62,000 bases of DNA from Acanthaster planci (taxonomy: Eukaryota > Echinodermata > Asteroidea > Valvatida > Acanthasteridae): contig NW_019091439.1 in NCBI RefSeq assembly GCF_001949145.1, positions 308,013 through 370,012 of the forward strand, in the 5' to 3' direction. Of the stretch, positions 56,966-62,000 are shown one piece after another (the first letter of the stretch is position 1; each line of letters opens with the position of its first letter). The notes beneath the pieces were generated by a model. The model ran no database searches. It had not been told where the DNA came from and was given only the letters and a program-made list of their open reading frames with translations. The position numbers and the translations under genes were made by a program.

Positions 56966-59900
56966 TGATAATTACCGGTATTTGTCTGCTTTGCAGAATA
57001 AAATACATTATCCACAAGGGAATTGTGTACTGCTGTAGAAACTTAGTAGGTAATGCGTACAAATGCAGGTAAACCGGTATGTGCAGATAAGACTCTTTGC
57101 CAAAGTGTTCATAGTTGCCATGCAAAAAAAAGAGGTGAAGTCTCAACTGGTTAGCAGTATTTTGGGATGACTACTACATGTAGTACATGCACAAAAAGTC
57201 TTTGAAAAAGTACATGTACCTTATGGAATTATTACACTGTGTACATGCAAGGTTTCTTGTACCATTTGGTCGGTTGTTTGCTCTATTGAGCTGAATGGTG
57301 TAAGTTGAATAGTTCAAACTGTCTAGCAGTCATAGCAGTCAATGGAAGCAGTCAAGCACACTGATGGATCAGCACAAGCTTTCTATTGGATCGCTGTCAC
57401 CTCCTTCATGGGATGAGTCCAATCTCAACAGGGGAATACCTCAGGATTAAAAGGGCGTGCTCAGACAGTGTATGAGGTTAAAAGCAGATTCAATTAAACG
57501 GATAAGAAGGTTGCCAAGTTAGAATCCTGGTGTGGCCAGACAATTTAGAAGCCTTGAAGTGTTACAGTATTAATTTGCTGTAAGTGCTACATGTACATGT
57601 ATGTACCAGTACATGTTGTTAAGTTTGCTGCAGAAGAGTTTGAAGTTTTCTTATTTTTTAGTTCACATCTTTTTATTATTGCCTTTGTCCTTGCAGCTTG
57701 GAGCATGAATTTTTGTGGTTTTTTATGCCTCTGTAAACATGCGCAGATGACAAACCTGGTCAAGAAGGCTCACATGTGAATGGAGATTCTACTAAACCAT
57801 TTAATACATGCATGTGTCATTGTGATAAGCTGACTTTGCCTTGAGCAAAGGTTGACTTCCTGAATTTTAATTGGTTTCTTTGCAAACCAGATGGTGGTTT
57901 GAGTAGTTTGTAAAAGAATTTAGACATACTGCAAAAAGCTAACAGCCGTGTGCAGTAATACCTTTTTGTAGCTGTGTACATGGAATGCAGGGAGGTAAAA
58001 GTTTTGTTTGTGTTAAAATCATACACTTCCAGAGACTCTGTAATTAGTGTTCAGCTGGTAAGATTCCCATAATGTCAAGTGCCTGTCCCCCCAATGTTTG
58101 TTTTACCCTCCTCAGCTGTAATGTGTTATAGGACCAAGCCAGTTGGAAGAAAGGACGTACGTATGGTATCCATTTGACATTGCTAAAAAGTTCCAGCATG
58201 AAGAGGCTACAATAGAAAGCCAAAAGTGTGAGCACATATATCGGTGGTGGTTACCGGTAAATCATTCTGTATAGTGAAGCACAGAGACTTGTTGCAGGTT
58301 TTGCTAGAAATTTATTAGAAGGTCAATTGCATGGCACCCTTGCAAGAAGCAGTGGCAAGAAAGTCGGCTGGCTGTAAAACAGTCGACCAGAACGGAACGT
58401 GAACAATCACTCAAACCTACTTTCTGCAATAGTGCATCCAACCTGACTCAACCCAAACCTTTTGAGATCTTGCAGAATTCACATTTATACTGGTATTTTG
58501 GAAAACTGGAGAGTTACAGCAAGAGCCAAGTCACCATTTCTTTATCGGGGCTAGATGCTCCTTGAAAGTGTATCAAATACCAGTACCACTTCAGTAATAT
58601 GCCATTGGTTTTAGGTTCAGTGGAGGGTTTGGGGAAAATTGAAGAATCCTCTGAACATGAACACTGTACTCCTACATGTAGGAGTTACAGTTGAGAGATA
58701 AAAATTCAGCTCCTACTAAATAAAGCACACTTCAGCAACTTGCAAAATGCTAATTAAACATTATGTAATGCATTGCAAAGATTTGGGGCATTGTGGGACA
58801 GGATAACCTTCCTGGTCTTTGTGACCTTTCAAAATCTGTGGAAACTCATCAATAGAGTTTACATCCACACTTCAGACCCTCTATGGCGATCCACTACAGA
58901 GTATACATTTTCAAAACCCTTCGTGATTGTTTTGTGTTGTTAATGGTCGTCTCTTGAAGACCCTTCAGAATTTGCCCAAACTTGTTCATCCATGGATTGC
59001 AATTTCATCCACTTTTCAAATCCTCCAATCGGTAGAACACATGCTTCAACTTTACAAACCTGTCATACATGAAGTTCTTTTGTAGTGGTTAACGAACAGT
59101 GTTGAGAATAAAGTGAGTTATTGTTTAGTATTACATATAGATTGATGCAGGGGCTAGTTTTGTAATTGCACCAGAAGTTAACTTCAGATGCCAAAAAATT
59201 CGGGGATGAGATATCAAGGGATCCATCAGTGAAATAAATGGGCCCAGTTATGCCAAAAGTTGAGGTGAGATTTTCAAATTGATCCCCTGTAGGTTTATTC
59301 AGAATCAATCAAGTCATACATGTACGTACATGTTCAAGTAAATTTGGCAACTGAATGCACTTGGTTACATTGACAGAGGTTTGATGGACCTGAGGAGATA
59401 GAGAAATGACTCATACATGTACATGTATATGGAGCTTTGTTTGGTCACGATTCTCCAACCTGATCTCATTCAGTGCAAGTGTACATGTACCTCAAGATTT
59501 TGCCTGCTCAGTCAGTAACTGGTTTGCCATGCAGATGAATTCATAGCCTGTGTGTAGCTATTTTACACTTCCAGATTGAATGAGGTCAGAATTGGATGTT
59601 TCAGTTGTTAGTTAGCAAACGAAATGGAGGCTAAAATCGCGCAGATGCTGTGTGTCACATTTAAAAAGCAAAAAAGAATGCCAGTTCCAATAACTTGGAC
59701 AGTATGTAAAGAGTTTGAGTGTCATCTGTTGGCCAGCACCCTCTCCAAATGATAATGAGTTACTGGTGGGTTTTACATGTGACACAGACATGTTGACAAA
59801 GTGACTGAGGTGGCTGATTTGTTGACAGCTCTAGGTTGATTAGTTTACATTATAGAGGTGGCGTCATCCCACATGTACTGGTAGAAGAGGTTTTTTGAAG

Positions 59901-62000
59901 ATACTGAGTTTGTAATATAGCTGAAATGTAAGCTCCGTGAACATATTCACTTCGGCTGAAAACAAAATTACTGAAGATGTTTAAGTGCACAAGTCAGGTC
60001 AGGTGATGTCAATTCTGTCATGTAGAATTCTAATTGCCAAATCTGCTTACCTGCATCTATGCCTGTTTTTGCTGTTTTATAGATTTCTGTGCTAATTAAA
60101 AAAAATATGCAATTAGAAAATAAGGACATGACAAACCCTTTTCAGTACCATTGAGCACATTGTCATGATGGTGTGTGTAACATTGGAATTATGATCTTGG
60201 CTCCAAGACCTCTATGTACATGTACAGGGTATGTGAAGTAGGCCTTCTCGCATCAAGGGGACAGTTTCAGGAATGCATTGGGGGGACAGTCATATGTCCC
60301 TGTAGTATTTTCAGTTGCCACAAAATACATGTACATGTAGGTGAAAAGATAAGTGTACATGTTTGATTCCACAACTACAGCTTTACAAATGAATATTCAT
60401 CATTCAATAATGCATATGATTTCCCCAGCAGATGTGTTTTGCTAACTTGCATCAATCCCTTTGCAATTGTGTTCAAATCTTGACTTGTACGAAGGTCTGT
60501 GATATTTGTAAAGCTGTGCTCAGTGTTTTCCTTATTTTGGCAGATATGCTTGGAAATTTCAAGGACCTCACTCAGCAGCTATGTTTGAATCTGGTCCCAA
60601 AATGGGATCTGAGTTGAAACTGTGGTATTTTGTAACATCACTTTACCGGTACATTTTACCCCAAATATTATGCGTGTATAAATGAAAGCTCTGCAAACTC
60701 ATGTTGGTTCGCCAAAGGAAAAATACAGTGTTAAAATGATAGCCAGTTAATTTCAGATTGTCTGCCCTGAAAAAGCTGCTTAGGGCTTTTTTTTTAACAG
60801 ATTATTTCTGGCACCAATAAAATATGTAAAGGGGGCACAGCTCCTGAGTAAAACTCAGTATTTTCATTCTTTTCCCCCTGATTTCTTCTACATGTATTCA
60901 GCCAATTTTCAACGACCCTGGTAAAAATTGTGGCACATGTCCAGACATCTTCAAGCTCTCATACAAAAGGTCCATAGTGTACATGTATATACAGCACATG
61001 TAAGCGTCACCCATGGCCATGTGTGTTTTTGCCAATTGTTTTGATACAAAGACATTGCTAGTTGGGATTTTGTAACCTTATCATTTTTGTAAGTGTGGTT
61101 TCGCTCCCTAGCTAATCAGTATACCCAAACAAAGGAGGTTTTAATCCCCTTAGTTCTTTTGTGTGTGGTCCAGTAGGCTGTCCAGTTTAATTCTAATGAG
61201 TAATTACTCAAGAAAGGTATTTCTGGATTATTGTTGGTTGTGATGGAGGGGGTTCCACATACATGTACCTGTAGTAGCAGTGTCTGCACGCATAGGATCA
61301 TCTTCTGTGCTTTGACCCAACTAAACCTGATGCATTACTACGTCAACCGCCGACATGAAAAAAGAATTCTTAAACAAGTGTACACGTCCTCCGTGATACA
61401 AATAAGAAAAGTTGTGTGCGTTTATACATCATTGGGCGACAAATGGTTTACAGGAAAATGTACAAGGGTTGTTACTTACCGGTACCCTGTACATGTACAT
61501 AACCTCCCCAGTGCTGTCTGAGGTGAAAATGACATTTGCATGCTGGCTGTTTGTAGACTTTCAATCTGTGAGATACTGGCTTTGTTTTCTGACCAACATA
61601 TCTTACACGTAGGCGTAGCTTTCATACCGGTACCCTGACACCCAAAAATATAATTTCCCTCCAAATTTAACCAGGTACATGTACATGAAAGCAGTGAAAT
61701 AATGTCACTGTAAAGCTTTGTTATGATAATGTTTGTATGTAATGTGTTGGTTGGTATTAACCACTTTGCACCAGTGGCAGTTATCAATATTGATGATGCT
61801 GGGGTGGGATAATTATCATTTTTTTCTGTTTTCAAAATTCTTCATCTACCACTACTCTAACCTGACAGACAACATCTGTTGACGCTGGAGTATTTCAGCC
61901 AGGCCTGTCATCTTGTAAAAAAAGCCCAGATTGTGCTGTGTTACGTAATTTTCTTTTGTTCACGAACTGGCGCAGTGTGCTGCTGACTTCTTTTCAATAG

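Larger units (their letters stand above)
49540..62000 (+). other. Presumed first intron of NXN
   Basis: No stretch resembling NXN exon 2 (LKLWNKYRI, IPSLIF) was found on reading through. TACATGTA palindromes are dense at 51,07x, 52,00x, 52,6xx, 53,09x, 54,77x, 57,59x and 59,41x. Two dispersed repeats are listed separately; 50600-50900 and 51150-51620 are AT-rich. Confidence 0.45.

Noticed and set aside
1-62000. CRISPR array, bacterial operon or viral genome
   Set aside because: The regular repeats lack unique spacers of constant length, genes are intron-split, and no viral protein was recognised.

Overview
The window is eukaryotic nuclear DNA from an animal. Its genes are split by introns of about 0.4 to 4.5 kb with GT/AG borders, non-coding DNA dominates, and there are many small inverted-repeat elements and one 113-base assembly gap (11483-11595). 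Dispersed TACATGTA palindromes, frequent TAGGCCTA and ACCGGTA words, and a single gene that looks like an ortholog of both vertebrate MTMR3 and MTMR4 suggest a marine invertebrate, most likely a deuterostome such as an echinoderm. That placement is inference from recalled sequence style, not a database match.

Two protein-coding genes can be supported. The first is a nearly complete myotubularin-family phosphoinositide 3-phosphatase (MTMR3/MTMR4 type) on the minus strand. Fourteen coding exons between 39154 and 16427 join in continuous phase with canonical splice sites and give about 1111 residues: PH-GRAM domain, phosphatase domain with the CSDGWDR active site, a long low-complexity linker, a coiled coil and a C-terminal FYVE zinc finger. 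The start codon probably lies at the 3' end of a small upstream exon (40460-40511). The promoter is probably near 46.95-47.05 kb, where YY1-like, CCAAT and CACGTG sites sit next to a splice donor. The second gene is nucleoredoxin (NXN family) on the plus strand. Only its first coding exon (49222-49539) is recognisable; the remaining 12.4 kb looks like its first intron. The two genes are head to head with about 2.2 kb between their 5' ends.

Layout: 1-7.6 kb is gene-poor, with a 26-bp tandem repeat and dispersed repeats. 7.6-9.9 kb is richer in CpG, with promoter-like motifs and a few doubtful exon candidates. 9.9-16.4 kb is repeats and presumed 3' flank of the phosphatase gene. 16.4-40.5 kb is the phosphatase coding region, with a SINE, a hAT-like element, a foldback/minisatellite element and MITE-like hairpins in its introns. 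40.5-47 kb is its presumed 5' intron and promoter. 47-49.2 kb is intergenic, and 49.2-62 kb is nucleoredoxin exon 1 and following intron.

The most unusual structure is a foldback element at 25.32-25.91 kb, whose core is 18 exact-length copies of a 20-bp hairpin-forming unit. A colinear 139-bp relative at 44374-44512 carries only one copy of the core unit, and a terminal fragment lies near 11.06 kb. Together they look like a snapshot of core amplification within one element family.
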